Below, piece after piece: positions 25,575 to 34,718 of a stretch of DNA of 64,000 nt (position 1 is its first letter; each line of letters begins with the position of its first letter). The translations under genes and the position numbers were made by a program. Where the stretch lies: positions 62,001 to 126,000 of the forward strand of contig JAWKVT010000001.1 in assembly GCA_041397865.1 (NCBI GenBank), written 5' to 3'. The notes beneath the pieces are model-generated. The model made no database searches, was not told the DNA's origin, and saw only the letters and a program-made list of their open reading frames with translations. Origin of the DNA: TMED27 sp041397865 (GTDB taxonomy: Bacteria; Pseudomonadota; Alphaproteobacteria; Micavibrionales; Micavibrionaceae).

Positions 25575-26887
25575 CCCCAAGCCTTCTTTGATTTTTCCGA
25601 TAATTTCCGGCGGCATGCCTTGTTTTTTCGCCGGGCACCAATTGTTCATTTTTGGCCCTTGCCCATAATTCCAGCTCTCCGTCCAGATCTGGGCAATTGG
25701 CGTATTATGCGTGTTTCCATAGATTGCATCATCGCTTGAACGTCCCGGACACATCTGAACTTGTCCGTTGAGACGTAGGAACAGCCCGTTGGCAACTTGG
25801 TTGCATGGCGCTGTTCCAGGGTAGGAGGAAATGCCTTGCTGTCTGATTTGTTCCCGCGTCATGATGCCTTCGTCAATTGCGCGTTGATATATGGCTGTAT
25901 ACATATCTGTGACAGCTTCGTGATTTGGGTCTTTGCTAGAATTGGATTTTGCCAGTTTCAGAGATTTTTCTCCTGATTCCATGGTCGGAGCTGTGATTAA
26001 CGGTATGTTTCTCCGCGCTGCCCAGACATACATATCGGCAATTTCGTCAAGCTGATCCACGCGCAGAGGTGTCGCAACCAGTGTCAACCGTTGTCCATGT
26101 TTTGGGTCATTAAACCCGGCATCAGTCAGGTTTTTAAGAGCCGCATCACGTTTTTGCGTATAATTGACAACGCCTCTGTTTTTAAAGGTAAGCCCTTCAA
26201 TCTCGTAATTTGTCGCTTTGTTGAAGGAGCCGACCATTCTGTTTTGGCGGTCTGCATCAAATGAATTAAAACCAAGGAGGATGCGCAGGGTTTTATACGC
26301 GCTAAGCCGCTCAACAAGCTCTTTGGCCGTGTTAATTCCAAGATGCCCGTAATGTTTCTTGGCAAGGTTGTCATCGCCCATTTCCGCGCCTTTTGTAAAG
26401 ACGCTGATTCCAAGTCCGCGTTCCTCACAGGCATCGAGAATGTTGAAAAGGTCTTGATTGTTAAACAATTCACCGGGACCAAGGAACTTGATGCTGGTTA
26501 GTCCGATTTCTCTTGCGTCGTCAATGACCTCAAAAACTTCCTGCCATTTCATCAGGCGCTTTCGGTCCCCGAAAACCGGCGCTTCAGAAAAACACCCCGG
26601 ACAGTTAAGGCCGCAAGGGTAATTCTTAACCAGATCAATTTCACCCTTGCGTGCCGCTTCAACCATCCGGTTGTCAAGGAATTCGACATCCATCGTGCCG
26701 ATAGGGCGAATAGTTTGGGTTTGGCCGTTAAAGTTTGTGCTAACAGGCGGTCGGTTAACTATATCCTGTGTTAACGCCCATCCTGCCGGGGTCAGGTTAA
26801 AACCATCAGGGAATCCCCCCCCCCCCCCCCGTATATAACCGGGATGAGTTCGTTGTAATATCGCAAATTTTCAAGCGGTGACGCCAT
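25569..26887 (-). pseudogene. Radical SAM/SPASM-like enzyme interrupted by a G16 tract (possible phase-variable gene)
   Basis: The main frame (25569-26693 and open further upstream) encodes a radical SAM protein. The cluster motif is NYPCGLNCPGCFSE (Cys-x3-Cys-x2-Cys), later followed by FLGPGELF and a Cys-containing C-terminus (CNQVANGLF, QMCPGRSSDD, NNWCPAKK) that may hold another cluster. A start with a good ribosome site (CAGGAGACAGT-ATG) lies at 26887 and encodes MASPLENLRYYNELIPVIY before a run of 16 G (26815-26830). With 16 G the frame enters a stop a few codons later. With 14 or 17 G it would join the radical SAM frame as a protein of about 439 residues. The gene is either phase-variable, inactivated or misread. 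Substrate unknown. Confidence 0.75.
26815..26830. repeat. Homopolymer tract C16 (G16 on the coding strand)
   Basis: Sixteen consecutive C on the plus strand lie in the 5' coding region of the radical SAM gene. They occur exactly 19 codons after its ATG. The length is 1 modulo 3, while 2 modulo 3 would be in frame. Confidence 0.9.
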
Positions 26888-26987
26888 ACTGTCTCCTGAG
26901 TTATGTATTTATAAAGCTTGTGGTCAAAAAATTCAAATCTTTTAAATAAAACTGGTTTTTGAGCGCCGCAAATGTATAGTTTTCTTC

Positions 26988-28883
26988 ATGCCCCAAGGTC
27001 ATTTCAAACATCACCGTCCGCTTTACTCCAACGCGCTGCCCGATGCGGTGGCGAAGCCGAAAATGCGCTGGAAAATCCTGCCCGTAATCTGGCTGGGGTT
27101 AAAGCGCACAGCCATGGCGATCGGCTTTATGGTGCTGCTTAACATTATCGTCGCGCTGGTTTTGCTGCCCGCGTTCATGCCGCAAAAGGGCGCAGCGCCA
27201 TCTCTGCCCGATGAAATGGTGTTGTTCATGAAATTCGAAGGCGGTTTTCAGGAATTGCCCGCGCCGGTCAGCTTTACCGACCCGTTCGCCGCCGGACAAC
27301 CCACGCTCAGGGATATCACCGCGGCTCTGGACCGCGCCGCGAAGGACAAGCGCGTGAAAGGGATCGTCGCGCGGATGTATGACGGGCATTTCGCGCTCTC
27401 GCAGATCACGGAAATTCGCGCCGCGCTGAAGCGCTTCCGCGAAAGCGGGAAATTCGCCTATATCTATTCTTCATCCTATGGCGAAGGCGGCGGCGGTTTA
27501 AGCCGCTATTATCTGGCTTCGGCGTTCGATGAAATCTGGATGCAGCCTTTGGGCGTCGTCTCAATCACCGGCGCAGGCGCGGAAGTGCCGTTTTTCCGCG
27601 ATACGCTGGACAAAATCGGCGTGCAGCCCCAGTTTTTCAAGCGCAAGGATTACAAAACAGCTTATGAAAGCCTGACCGATAGCGGGATCAGCGCCGAAAA
27701 CCGCGAAACAATACAAAAAATCGTCAGTGACATTCGCTTCGAAATGCTGGAAAAAATTCCGCCCGAGCGCGGCATGAGTCCAAAACAGTTCGAGGCGCTG
27801 GTGAATAAAGGTCTGTTCACCGCCGATGAAGCCGAGCATACCGGTCTGATTACCCATGCCGATTACGGCGACGTGCTGATGGATAATGTCGCCGAAGCCG
27901 TAACCGGTGTGCGTGATACCGATGGACTTGAGCTGATTAACATGGAGCAATATATCCGCGTAACCGGCAAAAAACACGCTGGCTTGATCGGCGGCGCAGG
28001 GCGCAAAAAGGTCGCGCTGGTCTACGCCGTGGGCGCGATTATGCCCAGCGGCGATCAGGGCGGTTTTGGCGGAGGTGTTGCCGCCGCTGACGAGATCGCT
28101 CCGGCCATTTTCGCGGCCTCGAAAGACGAGGATATCGCCGCGATTGTCCTGCGGATTGACAGCCCCGGCGGATCGCCCAGCGCATCGGAAAGCATCCTGC
28201 GCGCGATTGAAAAGGCCAAAGAGCGCGGCAAACCGGTCATCGTCTCCATGGGCGCAACAGCGGCCTCCGGCGGATACTGGATCGCCGCTTACGCCGACAG
28301 GATTTACGCGCTGCCTTCCACGCTCACCGGCTCCATCGGTGTGGTCGGCGGAAAGTTCGCGCTCGAAGAGTTGTTCGGCAAACTCGGCGTAAACTGGGAG
28401 AGCGTAACATGGGGGAAAAACGCAGGCATGTGGTCTGTCAACGCGCCGTTCAGCCAAAGCGGAGCCGAGCGGATGAACGCGATGCTCGACGACATTTACA
28501 AAAGCTTTATCGCCCGCGTGGCAAAAGGACGCAAAATGAACGAGGCCGATGTTGATAAAATCGCCGGTGGCCGCGTGTGGACAGGCCGCCGCGCGGTGGA
28601 TGTCGGCCTTGTGGATGAGCTTGGCGGACTGGAAAACGCGCTCGATTATGCCGCCGAACTGGCCGGAGCCAAAAACCGCGCCGACCTGAACGTTGTGGTC
28701 TATCCCAAACCCAAAACCGCGCTGGAGCAGGTGATCGAGTTTCTCGAGACTCAGGCCCATATGGGGCAAACCGCCGCGCTGCAAAAGCGGGCTTTGGAGG
28801 TCGCGCAACCCGCGCTCGACCTGTTGCAGATCCGGCAAAACCCGGAAGGCTTCATGGCCTACGAACCGCTACGTCTGCAATAA
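26988..28883 (+). CDS. sppA: Signal peptide peptidase SppA, 67-kDa type
   Basis: A membrane-bound Ser/Lys protease that degrades cleaved signal peptides, 631 residues. The N-terminal anchor is around residues 38-60 (AMAIGFMVLLNIIVALVLLPAF). The first ClpP-like domain carries the catalytic Lys region (FFKRKDYKTAYESLTDSG). The second carries the nucleophile Ser in SMGATAASGGYWIAAYADRIYA, then TLTGSIGVVGG. The tandem-domain length matches the E. coli-type enzyme. It is divergent from the radical SAM gene with 100 AT-rich bases between them, probably holding both promoters. Confidence 0.94.
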   Translation: MPQGHFKHHRPLYSNALPDAVAKPKMRWKILPVIWLGLKRTAMAIGFMVLLNIIVALVLLPAFMPQKGAAPSLPDEMVLFMKFEGGFQELPAPVSFTDPFAAGQPTLRDITAALDRAAKDKRVKGIVARMYDGHFALSQITEIRAALKRFRESGKFAYIYSSSYGEGGGGLSRYYLASAFDEIWMQPLGVVSITGAGAEVPFFRDTLDKIGVQPQFFKRKDYKTAYESLTDSGISAENRETIQKIVSDIRFEMLEKIPPERGMSPKQFEALVNKGLFTADEAEHTGLITHADYGDVLMDNVAEAVTGVRDTDGLELINMEQYIRVTGKKHAGLIGGAGRKKVALVYAVGAIMPSGDQGGFGGGVAAADEIAPAIFAASKDEDIAAIVLRIDSPGGSPSASESILRAIEKAKERGKPVIVSMGATAASGGYWIAAYADRIYALPSTLTGSIGVVGGKFALEELFGKLGVNWESVTWGKNAGMWSVNAPFSQSGAERMNAMLDDIYKSFIARVAKGRKMNEADVDKIAGGRVWTGRRAVDVGLVDELGGLENALDYAAELAGAKNRADLNVVVYPKPKTALEQVIEFLETQAHMGQTAALQKRALEVAQPALDLLQIRQNPEGFMAYEPLRLQ

Positions 28884-28917
28884 CCCCCATTCCCGCCGCG
28901 CCTGTGTTTAGGATGGC

Positions 28918-29313
28918 TTAATTTATACTTGCTTCGTGAGTTGTGTTTTTGCTGTCAATTCGCACATAAGCCTCTGTAATATTCCCGGGGCGAATATTCT
29001 GGAGGTTCAGATCCTCCACCTTTATTCTTTTTAAGGCAGCTTTTTCTACCAAAAGTGTAATGATATCATCCAGTTCCATGGGGTTCGTGTATGTGACAAG
29101 CTCATCTTCCACCCACAACCCGGAGTATTCCCGGCCATCGTCAGGATTTTTCTTCGCCGTTACACCCGCGACCGTGACCATGGTTTGATCCTCAGAAATT
29201 TGTACATCCTTTTCTAAAATATCCTTCTGATATGCTCTCCATTTATCAAGCAGGGATGCGTCCTTGAATGTTACGGTTACAGTGGCTGATTCTGCCGCAG
29301 CTGTGTCTTTCAT
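28918..29313 (-). CDS. Hypothetical protein, 131 residues
   Basis: A small acidic soluble protein without signal peptide. It alternates beta-like stretches (SATVTVTFKD, QTMVTVAGVTAK, YSGLWVEDELVTYT) with a helix (MELDDIITLLVEKAALKRI). No family was recognised. It is more AT-rich than sppA beside it. It stands alone, convergent with sppA. Confidence 0.5.
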   Translation of the reverse strand: MKDTAAAESATVTVTFKDASLLDKWRAYQKDILEKDVQISEDQTMVTVAGVTAKKNPDDGREYSGLWVEDELVTYTNPMELDDIITLLVEKAALKRIKVEDLNLQNIRPGNITEAYVRIDSKNTTHEASIN

Positions 29314-29376
29314 ATACTGATCTCTGTATTTGTATGTTATGCAACAACCCGGTTTTATCTCCGTTCTTCATATATG

Positions 29377-30078
29377 TCAACAAAGCAACCCCTCCAGCAT
29401 TTCACGCAAATCCTGATAGGTCATCAGGATATGGTTCGGGCCGTAACCTTTTTCAATGACAGCCGCCGCCGCGTTCAGCCCATAGGCCAGCGGCACGATT
29501 TTGCAGGGCAGGATTTTTTCCGCATTTTGCACCGCAGCGATATCCTTGTGCCGGTCGCCGATATACCAGATGACATCATCCGCGCCCAGCGGGTCTTTCA
29601 GATGCCCGAGCGCAAGAAGGATAGGCTGCGGATCGGGCTTGGACTTGCGGATATCCTCGCGAAAAATCGTCACGGGAAAATACCGCTCAAGACCGAATTT
29701 CCGAACGATATCGTCGCCGTAGCCTTTCCCTAAACCATTGCTGACCAAGGCCATAGGGATGTTTTTGTCCTTCAGAAACGACAAAACGCTATAGATGCCG
29801 GGGCAGGGTTCGACAAGAAGCTCCACAGGCTTGCGGCGCAGCTTGTGAATCGCGCGGTGAACGATAATGGATTTCGGCGGTTTGACAGGCTCATCAGGCT
29901 TTTCCAGCCGGAGTGGCCCCTTGCCCCGGCGCTCAAAAACCCAGCGCCACAAGCGCGAAATTTTAAACACCGCATCATCCAGCCACTCCATAACCCCCAG
30001 CAGCCGGGGGTTGAGGTGGCGTACGGTCGTGCCGTCCATATCAAAGATGACAATCGTGGGCTTGGGAAGACTCATCAT
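29377..30078 (-). CDS. HAD-superfamily hydrolase (phosphoglycolate phosphatase-like)
   Basis: A 233-residue HAD phosphatase. Motif I is IVIFDMDGTTVRH with the nucleophile and acid/base Asp. Motif II is MALVSNGLGKGYG, the motif III Lys is in IRKSKPDPQPILLAL, and motif IV is VIWYIGDRHKDIAAVQ. The cap is larger than usual, with basic segments between residues 40 and 75. The substrate is unknown. A palindromic repeat lies directly upstream of the start (30087-30169) and may sit in the 5' leader. Confidence 0.85.
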   Translation of the reverse strand: MMSLPKPTIVIFDMDGTTVRHLNPRLLGVMEWLDDAVFKISRLWRWVFERRGKGPLRLEKPDEPVKPPKSIIVHRAIHKLRRKPVELLVEPCPGIYSVLSFLKDKNIPMALVSNGLGKGYGDDIVRKFGLERYFPVTIFREDIRKSKPDPQPILLALGHLKDPLGADDVIWYIGDRHKDIAAVQNAEKILPCKIVPLAYGLNAAAAVIEKGYGPNHILMTYQDLREMLEGLLC

Positions 30079-30086
30079 TACATCAT

Positions 30087-30169
30087 GTCATTGCGAGCGT
30101 AGCGAAGCAATCCAGAGCGGTAAGGAAAAACAATATGGGTTGCTTCGTCATTTCATTCCTCGCAATGAC
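30087..30169. repeat. Palindromic element GTCATTGCGAG...CTCGCAATGAC, intergenic copy
   Basis: The ends 30087-30097 and 30159-30169 are perfect 11-bp inverted repeats. Inner segments (GAAGCAATCC and GGTTGCTTC) are also complementary. It is the same family as the 75-base element inside dxs at 36551-36625. Confidence 0.8.
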
Positions 30170-30197
30170 GGAGGAAGGGATTTTATGAATGTTTTTT

Positions 30198-30431
30198 TCA
30201 TGTTTCATGCCGCGTTAATAATTTTAAAATCCGTTTTTGCTCTCGCATAAGCTCTTTGAGCTGTTGCATTTCTGCGCTGTACAGGCCGGATTTCTCTGCA
30301 TTTTGGGCGCTGACGGCTTTGCCTTCGGGCGTTTTCGGACCGGTTGAGTGTCTCTCGGGTTGAAATTTACGGCGATTTGCCGCCTGTTTTGCCCGTCTTT
30401 CCTCGCTCCATCCTTTTGTTTTCTTTGTCAA
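30198..30431 (-). CDS. Small basic protein with STGPKTPEGK motif
   Basis: A 77-residue basic protein with GWSEERRAKQAANRRKF and HSTGPKTPEGKAVSAQNAEKSGLYS, then a helical end. The segment STGPKTPEGKAxSxxNAxKxGL recurs in many uncharacterised bacterial proteins, some near mobile elements. The only available start is TTG at 30431, three bases after the stop of the upstream gene, with AAGGATC as ribosome site. The two are probably translated together. Function unknown. Confidence 0.55.
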   Translation of the reverse strand: MTKKTKGWSEERRAKQAANRRKFQPERHSTGPKTPEGKAVSAQNAEKSGLYSAEMQQLKELMREQKRILKLLTRHET

Positions 30432-30434
30432 AAC

Positions 30435-30779
30435 TTAAGATCCTTCGGTTCGTTTTTCAATTTTGAGGGGGCGGGGGGCGGTATGTACGGTGTTTAAGCC
30501 GTTCATATAGTCCATGGCCGCCTTGGCTTTGGCGGTATCTGTGCATTGTTTCTGAATTTTTAGAGCAAAAATAAGCCATTTCTGTACGCTCTCGGGATAA
30601 CCGCCGCAGGTGGGCAGTCTGGTAGTGACTTTGTCATCAAGAATCATGGTAAAGAGCCGGTCGAGGATTTGGGTTTGCCGCTCCAGCAGGTTTGCTTCGG
30701 GTGGTGATTGCAGGAGGGTTTGCAGTTCTGCGGTTAGGGTTTGAATATCGGGGGTGTTTGTGTTGTGTATATCTGTCAT
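30435..30779 (-). CDS. Hypothetical protein paired with the STGPKTPEGK protein
   Basis: A 114-residue soluble protein, helical by eye (TLTAELQTLLQSPPEANLLERQTQILDRLF; VQKWLIFALKIQKQCTDTAKAKAAMDYM). The ATG at 30779 is chosen; a GTG two codons earlier is possible. It is followed by the basic small protein after 3 bases, suggesting a two-gene cassette. No family recognised. Confidence 0.55.
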   Translation of the reverse strand: MTDIHNTNTPDIQTLTAELQTLLQSPPEANLLERQTQILDRLFTMILDDKVTTRLPTCGGYPESVQKWLIFALKIQKQCTDTAKAKAAMDYMNGLNTVHTAPRPLKIEKRTEGS

Positions 30780-30903
30780 ACGCACAATATAGGAAAATAT
30801 TCATATATTGTCAAGAGTGTTTTCACCCCCCTGTGATGCGATGTTTTGTACGTTTTGCTCTCTTTATGATAAGATTGCCACTCTCTGAGGGAAGGAACAG
30901 GTT

Positions 30904-32295
<1,392 letters not shown>

Positions 32296-32307
32296 TGAGG
32301 TCGAAGC

Positions 32308-33576
32308 CTAGTCGCTCTTGCTCTCGATAATATCCATCTCCGGCATTTTCGTATCCGTAAGATCCGCTCCTTCGAAGACCACACCAGTCAGGATTGCGTC
32401 GGTAAGGTCCGCGCCGCGCAAATCTGCGCGCGTGAAATCCGCACCGCTTAGATCCGCACCTTTGAAGTTCGTATTTTCGAGGTTCGCATAGGCAAAGCGC
32501 GCACCTGTAAGATTTGCGGGTCTGTATTCGGCGCTCTTGCCTTTTTTCTCAACCTTCAGGGCGGAAAAATCCGCATGCGAAAGATCTGCGCGGGTGAACA
32601 GCGCATCCTTAAAGGACGAGCCGCGGAAATCCGCGCCATAAGCGGCGCAATCGCGAAAATCGGATTTATCGAGCGTCGAGCTTTGCATGCTCACCCCTTC
32701 AAGGTCCAGCCCGGCAAATTTGCAATCCTCGGCGATAATAATGCTTAAAGGGTATTTCTTGATATGGGTTTCATGGCTGAGATCATAGCCGCTGAGATTA
32801 AGCTGCTGGCCGTTGCCGCCATCCGAAGCCACCCACAGGCTGTGGTTTTTCACCATAAGGGCGATATTTTTCTTCGCGCTTCTGTCATCAAAGCGTTTTC
32901 GTTGTTTCTGCTCGGCCTGCATATCTTTAAGCGCGGAGATGTCTCCGATAACGCCGCTTAGATTTGTGCCGTCGACAATCGCTTTTTCAAACTTCGCCCG
33001 CGCCATAGAACAGCCGGTAAAATCAGTGTCGGAAAGATTCGCCCCGGTAAGATCCACCCCGCTCAAATTCGCGTTTTGAATGATAACCCCGCTCAGATTC
33101 GTTTCCGAGAAATTCGCATGCTGGGCCATCACACCCGAAAGATTCGTATCGCGTACCGTCGAGCCGGAAAACCGGGTATGACCGTGTTTTCCCCAGCCTT
33201 CGTCGGGGTTTTCGCTTTTATAATTTAAAAGATGCCCTTGGCGGAAATCCGCATGGGTGAAATCCGCCTCGCTCAGATCCGACCCGATAACCTCCGCCCC
33301 GCGGAAATCCGCGCGCGTGAAGTTCGAGTTTTTCATGTCCGTCTTGTGCATGTCGCAGGAAAAGAAGCTGGCATTGACAAAACTGGCCTGAGACATATTG
33401 GCCCCATCAAGCCGCGCACCGGAAAAATCGGCGTTTGACAGATCCGCAAGGCGAAAATCAAGCCCCGAAAGATCCTTACAGGTCAGAATGGCGCGCTGCC
33501 CGCCACCGCTTCCCATGAGAAACTTTTTGTGACGCTCGATAATTTCAAGAAGCTGTTCTTGGGTGATTTTTTCCAT
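32308..33576 (-). CDS. Pentapeptide-repeat protein
   Basis: A 422-residue protein dominated by A(D/N)LxX-type pentapeptide repeats that build a right-handed four-sided beta-helix. Two repeat blocks, about residues 36-205 and 300-412, flank a central non-repeat segment (residues 205-290, KQRKRFDDRSAKKNIALMV). The N-terminus is a helix (EKITQEQLLEIIERHKKFLMG). There is no signal peptide, so it is cytosolic. Some family members mimic DNA and protect gyrase, but nothing here identifies that role. Confidence 0.88.
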   Translation of the reverse strand: MEKITQEQLLEIIERHKKFLMGSGGGQRAILTCKDLSGLDFRLADLSNADFSGARLDGANMSQASFVNASFFSCDMHKTDMKNSNFTRADFRGAEVIGSDLSEADFTHADFRQGHLLNYKSENPDEGWGKHGHTRFSGSTVRDTNLSGVMAQHANFSETNLSGVIIQNANLSGVDLTGANLSDTDFTGCSMARAKFEKAIVDGTNLSGVIGDISALKDMQAEQKQRKRFDDRSAKKNIALMVKNHSLWVASDGGNGQQLNLSGYDLSHETHIKKYPLSIIIAEDCKFAGLDLEGVSMQSSTLDKSDFRDCAAYGADFRGSSFKDALFTRADLSHADFSALKVEKKGKSAEYRPANLTGARFAYANLENTNFKGADLSGADFTRADLRGADLTDAILTGVVFEGADLTDTKMPEMDIIESKSD

Positions 33577-33638
33577 TCTCTATTAATGGTAACGTAAAAG
33601 GCGCTGCGGCGTCTATGACGAAAAAGCGTAGAGGCTTT

Positions 33639-34004
33639 CTAAACGCCCGGCATAGCGTGGTGGTGCGTACCGTGGCCCGTATGCCCGGCATGATCGAGCG
33701 CTGCCTCCGCCCCCGCGTTGACCGCATCCGCAACATGGTGATGCGCCGCCGCGCCCCATTCGTAGCTCAGGTCCCAGTCCGTAAAAGTCAGGTTTTCAAA
33801 AAGGGTGGGCAGATGCTCCAGCCCCGCAATCATCTGCCACCCCGCATCAACGAAAGCCGCCGCAATATCTGTTGGAGAAATGGGAAGCCCCGTCGCCGCA
33901 GCAGAAAGAGCCAGCGCCGATACGGTCATGCCCGCCATCATAAAGGTGTGGAGCGAATGAAGGTTGAAGAGAGAAGAAAGCCCTTCTCCGGTTGTTGCCG
34001 CCAT
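33639..34004 (-). CDS. Hypothetical protein with a His-rich C-terminus
   Basis: A 121-residue protein. It has a hydrophobic segment near the N-terminus (FMMAGMTVSALALSAAATGL) and a tail very rich in His (EWGAAAHHHVADAVNAGAE...DHAGHTGHGTHHHAMPGV), a likely metal-binding region. The next upstream gene is a small secreted protein with Cys and His clusters, so the two may share a metal-related role. No family was recognised. Confidence 0.5.
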   Translation of the reverse strand: MAATTGEGLSSLFNLHSLHTFMMAGMTVSALALSAAATGLPISPTDIAAAFVDAGWQMIAGLEHLPTLFENLTFTDWDLSYEWGAAAHHHVADAVNAGAEAALDHAGHTGHGTHHHAMPGV

Positions 34005-34094
34005 GGTTTTTAATCCTGTGTTGTGGCTCCGGCGCGCATTGTGATGCGAACCGGCCCCCGTGGTTAACGGGAGATATTATGGTGTTGGGGTGGT

Positions 34095-34481
34095 TTAGCT
34101 CAGGATGAAAGCCGGTGGCGCGCGCGGTTGAAAGCGTGTGTGCTGGCCGGATTTAGGCGTGTACAGGCCGCTGCCCGTACGCAGGAAGCTTTGCGGACTT
34201 GGGCATGGGTAATCCTGCGCGGTGGCAAAACCCGTTTTTTGGTGTGCATGTGAAAAACAAAAGGCGCAGTCGTTTTTCGCTGCGTGATGCTCTTGATCGT
34301 CCTGCTTCTCCTCGAACGGGCTTTGATCCGCCGGAACCTCAACGGTTTTCAGCGTTCCGTCCGCAGCGCAGATTTCAATAAAGCTCGTCTTGCCGGAAAT
34401 AAAGGCACAGGCCGGAGATATACCGGCGCTCGCCAGCGCGATGATAAGTAAAACCGCAATGATGGGCCTGTTGTTACGCAT
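34095..34481 (-). CDS. Secreted DUF2946-like protein
   Basis: A 128-residue protein with a signal peptide (PIIAVLLIIALASAGISPACA). A Cys in SFIEICAADGTLKTV, a CAFCFSHAH cluster and a terminal FQPRAPPA follow. This order matches the DUF2946 group of small exported proteins with a CxxC-His centre, often near copper genes. Metal binding is inferred. The downstream neighbour has a His-rich tail. Confidence 0.55.
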   Translation of the reverse strand: MRNNRPIIAVLLIIALASAGISPACAFISGKTSFIEICAADGTLKTVEVPADQSPFEEKQDDQEHHAAKNDCAFCFSHAHQKTGFATAQDYPCPSPQSFLRTGSGLYTPKSGQHTRFQPRAPPAFILS

Positions 34482-34583
34482 AAGGGTATTAAGGGGAGTT
34501 TTGAAGAAAAATCAACCGGGAAAAGGGAGGCTGGATGATTTTGCGGATGCACTTCTTTATAAAATTGTTGGAATTTAAAAATG

Positions 34584-34655
34584 AACCACCAAGTCACCAA
34601 GAACACCAAGTTTTTATTATTATTTCTTCTTGGTGTCTTTGTGTCTTGGTGGTTT
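34584..34655. repeat. Inverted repeat of CACCAAG units
   Basis: The left arm 34584-34610 is made of ACCAAG-type units. The right arm 34629-34655 is its imperfect reverse complement, and an AT-rich loop separates them. It lies in the 227-base gap between the DUF2946-like gene and dxs, and no gene is seen in that gap. Confidence 0.7.
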
Positions 34656-34686
34656 CAAATAGGGGCAGGGTTTATGGGAGGAATTG

Positions 34687-34718
34687 TCAATTGGTTGCTT
34701 CGCTTCGTTCACAATGAC
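34687..34718. repeat. Partial copy of the GTCATTGCGAG palindrome family over the dxs stop
   Basis: The segment TTGCTTCGCTTCGTTCACAA followed by TGAC matches the right half of the palindrome family found in dxs and upstream of the HAD gene. The dxs stop codon (34709-34711) falls inside it. Confidence 0.6.

Noticed and set aside
27561..28838. 425-codon minus-strand frame antisense to sppA
   Set aside because: sppA catalytic motifs define the plus strand as coding.
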